DNA of 64,000 nucleotides from Planctomycetota bacterium (GTDB lineage Bacteria > Planctomycetota > PLA2). Both the position numbers and the translations under genes were made by a program. Of the stretch, positions 26,067 to 34,826 are shown in pieces (position 1 is the stretch's first letter; every line of letters starts with the position of its first letter). The notes beneath the pieces were generated by a model, which was given only the letters and a program-made list of their open reading frames with translations, ran no database searches and was not told the DNA's origin. The stretch is taken from the NCBI GenBank assembly GCA_021776735.1, contig JAJFFH010000037.1, forward strand, positions 1 to 64,000, in the 5' to 3' direction.

Positions 26067-27421
26067 AGACGATCATCGAGCCCTTCCGGATCAAGGTCGT
26101 GGAGCCGCTGCGGCGCACGACGCGTGCGGAACGCGAGAAGCTTCTCGCCGCGGCGCACTTCAATCCGTTCCTGCTGCACGCCGACGACGTGCTCATCGAT
26201 CTGCTGACCGACTCCGGCACCTCCGCGATGTCGCAGAATCAGTGGGCCGGGATCATGCGCGGCGACGAGTCCTACGCCGGGTCGGAGTCCTACTGGCGGC
26301 TCAAGCGGGAGGTCGTCGACCTCACCGGCTATGCCGAGTTTATTCCGACGCATCAGGGCCGCGCGGCCGAGCGCATCCTGTTTTCGCTGCTTGGCGGGCC
26401 GGGCAAGACCGTGATCGCGAACACGCACTTCGACACGACGCGTGCGAATGTCGAACAGAGTGGCGCACGCGCCGTCGACTGCCCGTGCCCCGACGCCAAG
26501 GATCTCGACGCGGCGGCGCCGTTCAAGGGCAACATGGATCTCGGCGGACTGCTCCGCGAGATCGAGGCGGCAGGGCCCGGCAACGTGGGCGTGGTGGTGC
26601 TCACGGTGACCAACAACAGCGGCGGCGGCCAGCCCGTGTCGATGGCGAACGCGCGCGCCGTGCGCGAGATCTGCCGCGACAGTGGGATTCCGTTTTTTCT
26701 CGACGCGTGCCGCTTCGCCGAAAACGCGTGGTTCATCCGCGAGCGTGAGGACGGGTACGCGGACAAGACGATTCGCGAGATCGCACGGGAGATGTTTGGG
26801 CTCGCGGACGGGTGCACGTTCAGCGCCAAGAAGGACGCGTTCGTCAACATGGGCGGGTTCTTGGCCCTCAACGACAGCGAGGGGGCGCTCGAGGCGCGCA
26901 ACCTGCTGATCCTGACCGAAGGCTTCCCCACGTACGGCGGCATGGCGGGACGCGACCTCGAAGCGATGGCGATCGGCCTGCGCGAGATCTGCGACCACGA
27001 CTACATGGAGTACCGGATCGCATCCACGCGCTACCTCTGCCGCGGACTGGAGGAGCGCGGTGTGCCGACGCTGAAGCCGGCGGGCGGCCACGCTGCCTAC
27101 GTCGATGCGCGCCGCACGCTGCCGCACATCCCGCTTGCGCGTTTCCCCGGCCAAGCGGTCGTGAACGCGCTGTACCTGATCGGCGGCGTCCGCGCCGTGG
27201 AGATCGGCACCGTGATGTTCGGGGAACACGCCCAGCACGACCTCGTACGGCTCGCCCTGCCGCGCCGCGTCTACACCCAGAGCCACATCGACTACGTCCT
27301 CGAGGTCTTCGAGGAACTCGTCGCCACGGCGCCGGAACTGCCCGGCTACGAAATGACCTACGAACCGCGCGTCCTGCGCCACTTCACCGCACACTTCGAA
27401 CCGGTCCCTATCGAGGCGTGA
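26063..27421 (+). CDS. tnaA: Tryptophanase / beta-eliminating PLP lyase
   Basis: 452 residues, full length for the tryptophanase/tyrosine phenol-lyase family. Conserved segments: EPFRIKVVEPL, IDLLTDSGTSAMSQNQWAG, PTHQGRAAE, NNSGGGQPVSMAN, the PLP lysine in SAKKDAFVNMGG, and EPRVLRHFTA. Two specificity positions point to tryptophanase: EIG where tyrosine phenol-lyase has an Arg (MERG), and RHFTA where the lyase has Phe. The N-terminal part (SAMSQNQWAG) looks more like the lyase, so substrate should be tested. The reaction would release indole, pyruvate and ammonia. It is translationally coupled to hemN. Confidence 0.8.
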   Translation: MKTIIEPFRIKVVEPLRRTTRAEREKLLAAAHFNPFLLHADDVLIDLLTDSGTSAMSQNQWAGIMRGDESYAGSESYWRLKREVVDLTGYAEFIPTHQGRAAERILFSLLGGPGKTVIANTHFDTTRANVEQSGARAVDCPCPDAKDLDAAAPFKGNMDLGGLLREIEAAGPGNVGVVVLTVTNNSGGGQPVSMANARAVREICRDSGIPFFLDACRFAENAWFIREREDGYADKTIREIAREMFGLADGCTFSAKKDAFVNMGGFLALNDSEGALEARNLLILTEGFPTYGGMAGRDLEAMAIGLREICDHDYMEYRIASTRYLCRGLEERGVPTLKPAGGHAAYVDARRTLPHIPLARFPGQAVVNALYLIGGVRAVEIGTVMFGEHAQHDLVRLALPRRVYTQSHIDYVLEVFEELVATAPELPGYEMTYEPRVLRHFTAHFEPVPIEA

Positions 27422-27424
27422 CCC

Positions 27425-27832
27425 GTGGCTTCGTCGTTGCTCTTCCCCGATCCGCCCCGGACATTCCCCGGCCAACGCTGGATCAAGATCACGGCGCGTG
27501 CGATCCACGTCCTGTGCGCGGGCATTGCGACCGGCGCCTACCTGCTCGCCGGCGGCGACCCCGGGTGGCTCTGGGCCACCGTCGCCACGGGCGTGCTGCT
27601 CCTGCTGATCGACCTGCACCAGAGTGCCGCGTTCTTGTGCGAGGTCCGCGGCCTGCTGGTGCTCGGCAAGCTCGGCCTTTTGTCGCTGTGGCCGGTACTC
27701 GGCGACAACGCGCGCTGGCTGCTACCGGTCCTGATCGTCGTGTCGGTGATCTCGAGCCACGCCCCCGGTTCGTTCCGCCACCATCTCGTCTTTCGTCGCG
27801 GCAAGGTCACGCCCTCGACCAGTCACGGTTGA
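27425..27832 (+). CDS. Small integral membrane protein of the hemN-tnaA operon
   Basis: 135 residues from GTG 27425, three bases after the tnaA stop. It has four hydrophobic segments (IHVLCAGIATGAYLLAG; WLWATVATGVLLLLIDL; GLLVLGKLGLLSLWPVL; WLLPVLIVVSVISSHAPGSF). I do not recognise a named family. A His in the first and another in the last segment could be ligands but this is not supported further. Context (after a catabolic lyase) would allow a transporter or accessory role; unproven. Confidence 0.65.
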   Translation: MASSLLFPDPPRTFPGQRWIKITARAIHVLCAGIATGAYLLAGGDPGWLWATVATGVLLLLIDLHQSAAFLCEVRGLLVLGKLGLLSLWPVLGDNARWLLPVLIVVSVISSHAPGSFRHHLVFRRGKVTPSTSHG

Positions 27833-27927
27833 ACACCTCGGACTGAACGCACTCAAAATGAACATCGCCCGATCCGTTTCGCCGTGATCCGATTCGTCGG
27901 CGGCGGCGTTGTACCGGTAAAGGACCG

Positions 27928-30528
27928 ATGACGACCCCGACGCTTCCCGATCCCGCGCGGCTGCTCGCGCACCGGGCGTTCGTGCGCCACGTCGTACGCC
28001 GGCTTGTCCGCGACGACGCGACGGCCGACGACGTTGTGCAAGAAACCTGGGTGCGCGCGCTCCGGTCACCGCCACGCATGGGCAGGGCCCTGCGCGGCTG
28101 GCTTGCCCGCGTCGGAAAAAACGTCGCGCTCGATCGGCTCCGCAGCGAACGCCGACGACGACGCCGCGAACAGGAGGCCGCACGCGCAGAAGGCAGCGTC
28201 GCATCGCCCGGCGAACTCGCGGAGCGCGTCGCACGGCAGCGCGAAGTCGCCGGTGCCGTGCTCGCCCTCGACGAGCCGCTTCGGTCCACCGTCATTTTGC
28301 GCTACTACGAAGATCAACCGCCGCGGCGCATCGCAGCGGCGCATGATGTGCCGGTCGCCACGGTCAAGAGCCGGCTGCGGCGCGCGTTCGAACTGTTACG
28401 CGCGCAACTGGACAACGAGTACGGTAGCCGCGATGTGTGGCAGCGTTCACTGCTTCCTCTGGCCGGATCTCTTGGACGGCTCGGTTGGGGGGCTACGGGG
28501 GGAGGACTTCTCGTGAAAAAAAAGTTGATCCTGGCCGTGACGGCTCTCGCTTTGGGAACGACCGGCGTGTTGTTTTGGCACGCATTCCGCGAGGACGGCG
28601 CGGAGCGCTCCAAGACGCGCCGCGCAGCCGAACGGGGCGCCGGCGCCCACGCCGACCGCGCGACCGGTGCCGCCGGGAGTCGGAAGGACCGCGGCTTCGC
28701 CGACAACACGGCTGCAAAAGACCGGCCCCCGCCCCCCCACAAGACAGCCGTCGAAATTGCTCTCGCCGAAGGCTTGGCGAACCTGAAAGGAAAGACGCGC
28801 CGGAACAAAAAGAACGTGACGGCCAGACGGCCCTACCGGGTCGCGGAAGTTGCGGGCCCCGCCGACCGGGCCCTGTTACGTGTTCTGGTGTTCGACGGAC
28901 TTGCGCGGCCGATCCTGGGAGCGGACGTGCGGCTGTTCCTGGTCGTGAAGGGTGTCGGAAAAACCGGGAGCCGGGGAAAGACCGACGCGAGCGGGACGGT
29001 GCGGTTCGACGATCTCCTGGCCGACGAGCTTGCTTCCGTGAGCGTGACCGTCGAACGGTTCACGCGTACCGCCCGGGTGCGTCTGGCCGACGGACACGTC
29101 ACCGAACTCTCGGTGACGTTCGAGCACGGGCTCGAGGTCTCCGGGATCGTGCGGAACGCGCGGTACGGACCGCTTGCGTACATCAGCGTGTCGTTCACGC
29201 GCAAGACCGACGACGGCTTCACCGACCGCACGTTCGCCAACACCGATACGCGCGGACGGTACGAGCTGCCTCGCGTTCCTGCAGGCGAGTACGAGGTTCA
29301 ACTGGCTGGAGGCAGGGTCCCGGCGACCGTGCGGCGCAGTCCGGGTGGTGCTCCCGTGAACAAGCCCCGCGTGCAACCAGCACTCGCCTACCACGAGAAA
29401 AAACCGGGCAAGGCCACGATCGCGCCACCGGGCCCCGTCACGCACGACATTATCCTCGGCCACGTCGCCATCGAGGGCACGGTGCGCGACGGCGCCACCG
29501 GGCGGCCCATCGCCGGGGCGACCGTCCAGGCGCAGAGCCCGCACTTTGCGATCGTGAAGACGGACGCTCGGGGCCGGTTCACGCTCGCGAGCCTGCCGCC
29601 CGGCAAGTACCGGTTCCTGCTGGAGAAGGACGGCTACGTCCTGAGATTCGTACGCGATGTCGAGATCGGCGCTCCGGCGGCCGGCCCGCTGCGGCGCGAT
29701 TTCTCGCTGCATCCGGCGGCGACGCTGCACCTGATGCTGCGCGACAAAGACGGACATCCGGTGCGCGGCGAACACTGGATTACGTTCTCCGTGGGCGGCA
29801 AGGACTCCCAGGCAGGAGACAAGAAACGGGAATGGACGAGCAACCTCACGGCGGACGCCGACGGTCGCATCGTGTCCAAGACCGCGCCGCTCGGGACGAT
29901 CACCTTGTCGATAAGCGGCGGAGGGTGGACGGGCGGTCCGGTCACCGTGGACGCGAAGCCCGGGACGAACACCGTTCCGATCGTGCTTGAGCGCATGAAG
30001 GGCAAGGACGCGCTTTCGCTGCGCGGGATCGTACGCAACGAGACGACGCGCGCGCCGGTCAAGGGCGCCCGCGTAAGACTGTCCGCGGACATGATGCGCG
30101 ACGCGTACACCGACGCGGAAGGCGGCTACGAGTTCAAGGGCGTGCCTGCCGGGCGCTACCGGCTTTCGACCGAAAAAGACGGCTATGCGAATCTGAGCGG
30201 GATCTCCGTCCGGATCGAAGATGGCCAGGCCGCCACGCGTGACCTCAAGCTGACGCCGGCGGCCACGCTGCACATACGGGTCACGGACGAACACGACCGC
30301 CCGGTATCAGGCAAGCTGCTGCTCGCATACACGCGCAAGGACGAGGGCCTGGGCCGCGGCATCAAGATCGAAACGGACGCCGACGGCCGCGCCACCTGTC
30401 GCCGGCTCGCGCCGGGCAAGTACAGCTATTTCACGATCGTAGCGGGCGAACGCAAGAGCGGGTATGTGCCCTTCGAGCTGCGCTTGGGCGACAACACCCT
30501 GAACATCCGCCTGAAGCCGCCGGAGTAG
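27928..30528 (+). CDS. ECF sigma factor fused to membrane helix and carboxypeptidase-regulatory repeats (second copy)
   Basis: 866 residues with the same plan as the gene at 21055-24222. Region 2 ([40 protein letters not shown]) and region 4 ([40 protein letters not shown]) occupy residues 10-170. A membrane helix ([19 protein letters not shown]) starts near residue 198. The extracytoplasmic part has repeated regulatory units ([55 protein letters not shown]). GGGGGGAGGA at 28497-28506 followed by GTG-AAA-AAA-AAG at 28513 is a strong internal start. The promoter region (27833-27927) has only a degenerate motif-like stretch (near 27862). Confidence 0.85.
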   Translation: MTTPTLPDPARLLAHRAFVRHVVRRLVRDDATADDVVQETWVRALRSPPRMGRALRGWLARVGKNVALDRLRSERRRRRREQEAARAEGSVASPGELAERVARQREVAGAVLALDEPLRSTVILRYYEDQPPRRIAAAHDVPVATVKSRLRRAFELLRAQLDNEYGSRDVWQRSLLPLAGSLGRLGWGATGGGLLVKKKLILAVTALALGTTGVLFWHAFREDGAERSKTRRAAERGAGAHADRATGAAGSRKDRGFADNTAAKDRPPPPHKTAVEIALAEGLANLKGKTRRNKKNVTARRPYRVAEVAGPADRALLRVLVFDGLARPILGADVRLFLVVKGVGKTGSRGKTDASGTVRFDDLLADELASVSVTVERFTRTARVRLADGHVTELSVTFEHGLEVSGIVRNARYGPLAYISVSFTRKTDDGFTDRTFANTDTRGRYELPRVPAGEYEVQLAGGRVPATVRRSPGGAPVNKPRVQPALAYHEKKPGKATIAPPGPVTHDIILGHVAIEGTVRDGATGRPIAGATVQAQSPHFAIVKTDARGRFTLASLPPGKYRFLLEKDGYVLRFVRDVEIGAPAAGPLRRDFSLHPAATLHLMLRDKDGHPVRGEHWITFSVGGKDSQAGDKKREWTSNLTADADGRIVSKTAPLGTITLSISGGGWTGGPVTVDAKPGTNTVPIVLERMKGKDALSLRGIVRNETTRAPVKGARVRLSADMMRDAYTDAEGGYEFKGVPAGRYRLSTEKDGYANLSGISVRIEDGQAATRDLKLTPAATLHIRVTDEHDRPVSGKLLLAYTRKDEGLGRGIKIETDADGRATCRRLAPGKYSYFTIVAGERKSGYVPFELRLGDNTLNIRLKPPE
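28497..28515 (+). promoter_or_regulatory. Strong internal ribosome-binding site and GTG start
   Basis: GGGGGGAGGA (28497-28506), six bases, then GTG AAA AAA AAG (28513), in frame with the sigma fusion. It would make a membrane-anchored repeat protein without the sigma domain ([15 protein letters not shown]). Confidence 0.5.
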
Positions 30529-31192
30529 GAGAAATAGCCCGGCCCCGCCGGCCAACGCCGAACAGGCGCATGCGGAACGCACGACCGCGGCGTAGTTTAC
30601 GGATCTGCATCAACCACGAAGAGCGCGAAGGAACGATCCCGAGCAGAGCCGACGGACGGCGATGTCTGCGTAGCGCGCAAACTCCATCGCATTCGGAATG
30701 GGGATCGGAACCAAACACGTCCGCGCGTGCCGTCAACTGCCGCTTCAACGACTGCCTGCACGCACGAGAACCCGGTTGCGCAGTGCTCGCCGCACTCGAG
30801 GACGGCGGGACCATGGCTTCACGACACGAGTCGTACCTGCGGATTCTCGAAACCCCGCGCGAAAGCACCCCCGAGTTCCTTGCGAAGAGCCCCACGTCCG
30901 AGGCGATCCTCCCCCGGCCTCCTATTCGATCGTTATCTCGGAGGAGACTCGTAACGGGGAGCTTCTACGCCCCCCGGCGAACGTCTCATACGGCAACGCC
31001 CGCGCAGCCTATCTCGACAGCTCCTGACCCCCCTACGTCCAAAACCCGCACGCCGAGCTGCTTTCGGGCCCCTTCCCCGAAGTCGCCGATTCGAGATAGA
31101 CTGCATGCACCCGCTAGGCCTCGTCTTATGCGGAACCGCATAATCAGTAGTCGGGTAGGCGACCAATACAAGCCCGAGTCTGAAGGTGGTTC
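30529..31192. other. 664-bp region without a supported gene
   Basis: Open frames here (for example one from 30570 plus) have no conserved sequence and compositional bias of shadow frames. It contains the motif copy at 30652 and marks the change to less GC-rich DNA of the cassette-like island. GAAGGTGG precedes the TTG start at 31193. Confidence 0.5.
30652..30664 (+). repeat. Dispersed motif copy (AGCCG subtype)
   Basis: Exact 13-mer in intergenic DNA about 120 bp after the sigma-fusion stop. Followed by T. Confidence 0.85.
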
Positions 31193-31981
31193 TTGTTCAA
31201 GGAGTTCACTGCACCGTTCCTGCTCTTGCTGCCACTGCTCGCCTCCTGCACGAGCCCTTATGCTTGGCAGCGTTTCGAGATAACCCCCGATCTCTACTTC
31301 GGTGAGGCGACCAAGGAGGAGGACAAAGAGTACGCCCGAGGCCTTGAGGAGTTGATGAAGTGCTGCACGCGCGCCTGCGAGGTTTACCACCGCATCTCCG
31401 ACACTGGCATGAAGGACCTGCAGTCTGAGTCAGTGTCGGCTGAATTGGGCGCGCTTGTCACCGAAGCGCGCGATGCTCTCCGTAAGGCAGAGAGTTACAA
31501 ATTGTATACAACCCCGTTTCCGCCCGGGACTCTATGGCAACTTCGCCCTGCACATGGGCCGGCCATGAACAAGGAGAACCTCTTTGACGAGCAGGCGGGA
31601 TGCATAGCGATGATGTTCACCCCCTACAAAACTAGAATCGTGGACTTGTCTCGGTATGAACCGGAGACCAAGCTACGGTGGCTGGCTGCTCTTAGCGCGT
31701 CTTCGCCCCGGCCGCCACCAGGGCTGCGCATCCACTTGGCCACGGGGCATGAATTCGAGTTCCCGGCCACCCCAGGCGGCGGTCCGCGCTACTTGCTTCC
31801 GATGGAGTACGAGATAAGAATACTGTCGGAACGGCATCGCACGGTATGTGTCCTAATGCTAAGTAGCGATCCGACCAGATGGGCGGAGCCTTCGATGAAG
31901 TTTGAGGACCCGTTTGGCGCGATCGTGATCGGTGATCGCGTGGCCTCGATTAAGGACCTGATCGCTGAGATCAAGAGGTAG
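31193..31981 (+). CDS. Lipoprotein of unknown function in cassette-like island
   Basis: 262 residues from a TTG preceded by GAAGGTGG. Lipoprotein signal [19 protein letters not shown] with Cys 19. The mature part has a helical segment ([20 protein letters not shown]) and a C-terminal region with mixed strands; no family recognised. Codon use is visibly less GC-biased than in the surrounding genes (third positions A/T are common), in keeping with foreign origin. An attC-like site begins 47 bp after its stop, which is the expected order for an integron cassette. Confidence 0.6.
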   Translation: MFKEFTAPFLLLLPLLASCTSPYAWQRFEITPDLYFGEATKEEDKEYARGLEELMKCCTRACEVYHRISDTGMKDLQSESVSAELGALVTEARDALRKAESYKLYTTPFPPGTLWQLRPAHGPAMNKENLFDEQAGCIAMMFTPYKTRIVDLSRYEPETKLRWLAALSASSPRPPPGLRIHLATGHEFEFPATPGGGPRYLLPMEYEIRILSERHRTVCVLMLSSDPTRWAEPSMKFEDPFGAIVIGDRVASIKDLIAEIKR

Positions 31982-32027
31982 TGCATGTACACCTTGGCAC
32001 CTGACAGCTCGAATCAGGAAGCGAGCC

Positions 32028-32089
32028 GCCCAACAAGCCGATGCAGTGGACGGCGCGACGCGCCGACGCTGATCGGCAAGGCGTTCTGC
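32028..32089 (+). repeat. attC-like site 1
   Basis: 62 bp starting GCCCAAC (matches R-Y-Y-Y-A-A-C), continuing AAGCCGATGCAGTGGAC, with an internal GGCGCG/CGCGCC dyad, and ending in GCTGATCGGCAAGGCGTT. The last core (GTTCTGC) departs from GTTRRRY. It shares AACAAGCCG-x-TGCAG, GCTGAT and AAGGCGTT with the site at 32644. Confidence 0.5.
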
Positions 32090-32162
32090 GGCGGGAGCGT
32101 AGCTCGAGTCGATCCCCTGCGATCCCTGTGCGGCGGGCAGGTCGATCTGGTAGCTTCGAGGA

Positions 32163-32416
32163 ATGGCCCGGCATGAGAAGACACTGCTCAAGGTTCTGCG
32201 CGGTGGCAGCGACGCCAACATCGGCTTCGAGGATCTGCGTGGACTGCTCCTCCATCTCGGATTTGAAGAGAGGGTGCGAGGCAGCCATCACATCTTCAGC
32301 AGGCCGGGGATCGAGGAGCTGATCAACGTGCAGCGATCGGGGACAAGGCGAAGCCGTATCAGGTACGGCAGGTCCGTGCCGTCATCACACGGCACGGCCT
32401 CGGAGGCGACGAATGA
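32163..32416 (+). pseudogene. hicA: HicA toxin gene with a single-base frameshift
   Basis: The 5' part encodes a HicA toxin (MARHEKTLLKVLRGGSDANI; LRGLLLHLGFEERVRGSHHI) including the catalytic-type His in GSHHIF. The frame is lost in the GGGG run near 32338-32341. Adding one G restores GDKAKPYQVRQVRAVITRHG, then LGGDE and a TGA that overlaps the hicB ATG as ATGA. HicA is an mRNA-cleaving double-stranded RNA-binding-fold toxin. As sequenced the toxin is truncated in its C-terminal half; a sequencing error in a G run is the main alternative. Confidence 0.75.
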
Positions 32417-32628
32417 CCTACAAGTACGAAATCATTATCTACTGGAGCGACGACGACCAAGCCTTCGTCGCCGAGGTTCCCGAGCTACCGGGATGTGCGG
32501 CCCACGGAGATACGCCGGACGACGCCCTCTCGAACTGCGGTGAAGCGATCACTCTCTGGATCGACACGGCCAAGGAGACTGGCCGTCCGGTCCCCGCTCC
32601 CAAGAGCCGACGGCTCCGCTTGGCGTGA
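32413..32628 (+). CDS. hicB: HicB antitoxin
   Basis: 71 residues, MTYKYEIIIYWSDDDQAFVA, then EVPELPGCAAHGDTPDDALS and a helix ending in a basic tail. This is the compact HicB (UPF0150-type) fold: a beta-hairpin and a helix carrying the EVPELPGC-x-(T/A)-x-GDT signature. It has no obvious C-terminal DNA-binding domain. HicB binds and blocks HicA. It is intact although its partner toxin is frameshifted, and its ATG overlaps the restored hicA stop. Confidence 0.85.
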   Translation: MTYKYEIIIYWSDDDQAFVAEVPELPGCAAHGDTPDDALSNCGEAITLWIDTAKETGRPVPAPKSRRLRLA

Positions 32629-32643
32629 CGGACTTGGATTCCC

Positions 32644-32702
32644 GCAGAACAAGCCGCTGCAGCCGACCGGCTTCGCCGCCGCTGATGCCGAAGGCGTTAG
32701 CT
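32644..32702 (+). repeat. attC-like site 2
   Basis: 59 bp following hicB: GCAGAAC, AAGCCGCTGCAGCCGACC, a short variable centre, GCTGATGCCGAAGGCGTTAG, ending GTTAGCT. It aligns with attC-like site 1 at both ends, as cassette recombination sites do. The outer cores are imperfect. Confidence 0.5.
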
Positions 32703-32779
32703 TGATGAGGAATGCCGGGATGAGGAGATCACCTTGGCGAGTTCCCGGTCCGACGCTCCGAGAGCAAGGAGGGAGCGGA

Positions 32780-33034
32780 TCAGGAGGTCGATAGAACCCG
32801 AGGGGTCCCGCCCTCCATCTTAGCCACACGGGATTGGCTGGATTTGATCAGTTTCGCCAACTGCACCTGGCTCAGTCGACGGCGCCTGCGTCGGCGACGC
32901 AAGTTCTCGCTTAGCCGAAGCTTCATCTCGATATGCGCGGACTCTTCAGGAGACAGGTCGAGGAACTCCTCGGCGGTGCCGACCTTCCATCCTTTCTTTT
33001 CCAGTCGCTCTTTCTTCGTCTTACGCATCGTCAT
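32780..33034 (-). CDS. HigA/XRE-type antitoxin
   Basis: 84 residues. The helix LSPEESAHIEMKLRLSENLR is followed by an XRE helix-turn-helix (RRLSQVQLAKLIKSSQSRVA, KMEGG). This pattern is typical of antitoxins encoded directly after HigB/RelE-type toxins. Two in-frame ATG codons (33034 and 33028) are possible; the first overlaps the restored toxin end. It would repress the promoter at 33362-33388 and neutralise the toxin. The C-terminal SxS tail runs slightly past the usual end. Confidence 0.8.
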   Translation of the reverse strand: MTMRKTKKERLEKKGWKVGTAEEFLDLSPEESAHIEMKLRLSENLRRRRRRRRLSQVQLAKLIKSSQSRVAKMEGGTPRVLSTS

Positions 33035-33351
33035 ACTCCTTCAAGCGCTTCTTGCAGGTCTGGATCACGCGCTTCGGCGTCTGCGCCGTCTTTTTGCTGA
33101 AAACCTCCACGATGATCACGGCGTCTGGGTCGGCCCGGTCTACGATCCGCCAAGTGCTGTCCTCGTCGATGATCCGCCACTCGTGACATCGTGTTCCGAT
33201 ACCTGGCAGCGGCCTCGAGTGCGGGAGCGCCAGCTTCTCTCCCTTCTGCAGCCGCCGCAGGAAACCCCGCCTCGATCCGGCCCGCCCTGGAAAACGGCGG
33301 GGATTTCACCTCGCCGTGCAGCCAGACCAGGGGTTTGTCCGTTGGCCTCAT
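33021..33351 (-). pseudogene. HigB/RelE-type toxin gene with a frameshift
   Basis: The first 30 codons give MRPTDKPLVWLHGEVKSPPF, SRAGRIEAGF, the start of a phage-derived Gp49/HigB-type toxin. Around 33259-33264 the frame shifts; a one-base change restores LRRLQKGEKLALPHSRPLPG, IGTRCHEWRIIDEDSTWRIV, DRADPDAVIIVEVFSKKTAQ and TPKRVIQTCKKRLKEYDDA, then TAA at 33021. The restored protein has the family signature (PHSRPLPGIG, CHEWRI, VFSKKT). As sequenced, the toxin loses its catalytic two thirds while the antitoxin is intact. A sequencing error remains possible. Confidence 0.75.
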
Positions 33352-33361
33352 CGACGCTCAG

Positions 33362-33388
33362 TACATATCCGATCTAACATATTGTCAA
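33362..33388 (-). promoter_or_regulatory. Sigma-70-type promoter of the toxin-antitoxin pair
   Basis: On the minus strand TTGACA (33388-33383), 15 bp, then TATGTA (33367-33362), about ten bases before the toxin ATG. It is AT-rich in contrast to the surroundings. The spacing is short; shifting the -10 to TGTACT gives 17 bp. Confidence 0.5.
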
Positions 33389-33623
33389 GGTGCCCCAGTG
33401 AACGCACGAGCTAACTAACTACCACATGCAGCAGCCAGTCCGCGCGTCACGGGCCCTGCGCCTATCGTGCGCTTGGCGGCGGTGACGGTCCTCTCGACGC
33501 TGGGACCCCGAACCTGTATCTCGTTCACGAACGACGTTCACGTAGCGCTTGCTGCACACGCGGGAACTGAACGTTCGAACGACCCGCGGCGTAACCGCAG
33601 CCCGAACCCGACACCGAGGCCTT

Positions 33624-34826
33624 TCACCGCCCCTGCGTCCGCATCCGGCGGCGAAAACGGGGGGCCGCGGCGCGGCGCAGCAGCGCGAGCTTTGCGCGGT
33701 ACCAACGGTCGCGCCAGGTATTGTCCGCGAGATACGCGGCGTCGGCGGGCTGCACGACCAGCGATACATTCACGTTCGGGGCGATGCCGATCGGGATGCT
33801 GCGGTCGCGGCAACGGGTCCACATGTGCTTCATCACATGGCGCATCTTGGCGTATTGCGGCGGCGGTTGATCCTCGAGCCGGCTGCCGGCCAGCGGTCGA
33901 AAGATGCAGACCGTGGGGAACGCGCCGACCGACGTGATGTAGTCGATCGCGTCTTCGGTTCGCTCGTCGGGATCGCTGCCGGCAATGATCTCGCCGCTAC
34001 ACGCGCCCTTGGGCATTTTCTTCTGGCAGTGCTCGAGCGCCCGGAAGAACGCGGCCTGGCCGACCGTTTCGTGCTTGCCCGGGCATTGGCGTGCGAACAC
34101 GTCGGGGTCGAAGTACTCAAAGCAAAACGAGAAGTGATCGACGCCGAGATCGATCAGCCGGTCGAACTCCTCGAGCGGCGCCTCCGGCACAACCTGCACG
34201 CCGACCAGAGCGCCGACCTCGCGCTTGACGGCTTCGACATACGGCGTGACCAACCGTAGTCCCCCGCCCCCCTGATACCCCGTGTTCATGTGAACGAACG
34301 TCACGCCGGACTCGTCGCGCGCCGCCCGAACGGTCTCGACGACATCCTGCACCGACTTGTGTGCTTTCGCATCGACGTTGAGACCCGTGGTGCAAAACGC
34401 GCACGGAACTGCCGGCTCCATGCGCCAGTACTCGCACGAGTTGCCGAGGTAGATCGCGACGTAACTGCCCTGCAGCGTGCCGATACGGCGCATCGCGACG
34501 CCCGAGCGCGTTGTTTTTTGATACCAGCCGGGCTCCGGAGCGACGCGCACGCGATAGGTCTCGTGGTCGCGGTGGTCGAGGATCGTGTGGACACCGTCGC
34601 CGTCGCGGCGCAGCCAAAACGGCGAATCCGCGGCGAACGGCTCCACCACCGGCACGTTGACGGGCAGGTCGCGACCAGACCCATGGCTCTCAATGACCAG
34701 TTCGAGGCCCGAGCCGAGACCGGCCCGTTCGCGCACGATGCCGCGGGCGTCGCGCGTCGCTTGCGCCGACGAATCAACCACCATGCCCTTGCAGAACAGG
34801 TCGATCTTGAGCTCGCAGGGATTCAC
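33624..34826 (-). CDS. Atypical radical SAM-like protein, last gene of the nar-act operon
   Basis: 400 residues from GTG 34826, which overlaps the upstream stop as GTGA; the open frame above it is a shadow. A probable Fe-S site is in GNSCEYWRMEPAVPCAFC (three Cys spaced C-x10-C-x2-C), not the canonical C-x3-C-x2-C. Later sections look like a TIM-barrel radical SAM core: TFVHMNTGYQGGGG, VQVVPEAPLEEFDRLIDLGV, CSGEIIAGSDPDERTEDAID and FPTVCIFRPLAG. It is likely cytoplasmic. Its place behind a polyferredoxin-like membrane protein suggests a maturation or modification job in the respiratory complex. Substrate unknown. Confidence 0.6.
   Translation of the reverse strand: MNPCELKIDLFCKGMVVDSSAQATRDARGIVRERAGLGSGLELVIESHGSGRDLPVNVPVVEPFAADSPFWLRRDGDGVHTILDHRDHETYRVRVAPEPGWYQKTTRSGVAMRRIGTLQGSYVAIYLGNSCEYWRMEPAVPCAFCTTGLNVDAKAHKSVQDVVETVRAARDESGVTFVHMNTGYQGGGGLRLVTPYVEAVKREVGALVGVQVVPEAPLEEFDRLIDLGVDHFSFCFEYFDPDVFARQCPGKHETVGQAAFFRALEHCQKKMPKGACSGEIIAGSDPDERTEDAIDYITSVGAFPTVCIFRPLAGSRLEDQPPPQYAKMRHVMKHMWTRCRDRSIPIGIAPNVNVSLVVQPADAAYLADNTWRDRWYRAKLALLRRAAAPRFRRRMRTQGR

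Noticed and set aside
27860-27885. CATCGCCCGATCCGTTTCGC upstream of the second sigma fusion
   Set aside because: Resembles the motif only if a small insertion is allowed; too uncertain to count.
30570-31283. 237-codon plus-strand open frame
   Set aside because: No signal peptide, motif or ribosome-binding site; overlaps the better-supported lipoprotein gene.
33411-33475. Third attC-like sequence after the toxin-antitoxin pair
   Set aside because: Only short similarity (AAC, ATGCAG) and no GTTRRRY end; noted within the island finding but not called as a feature.
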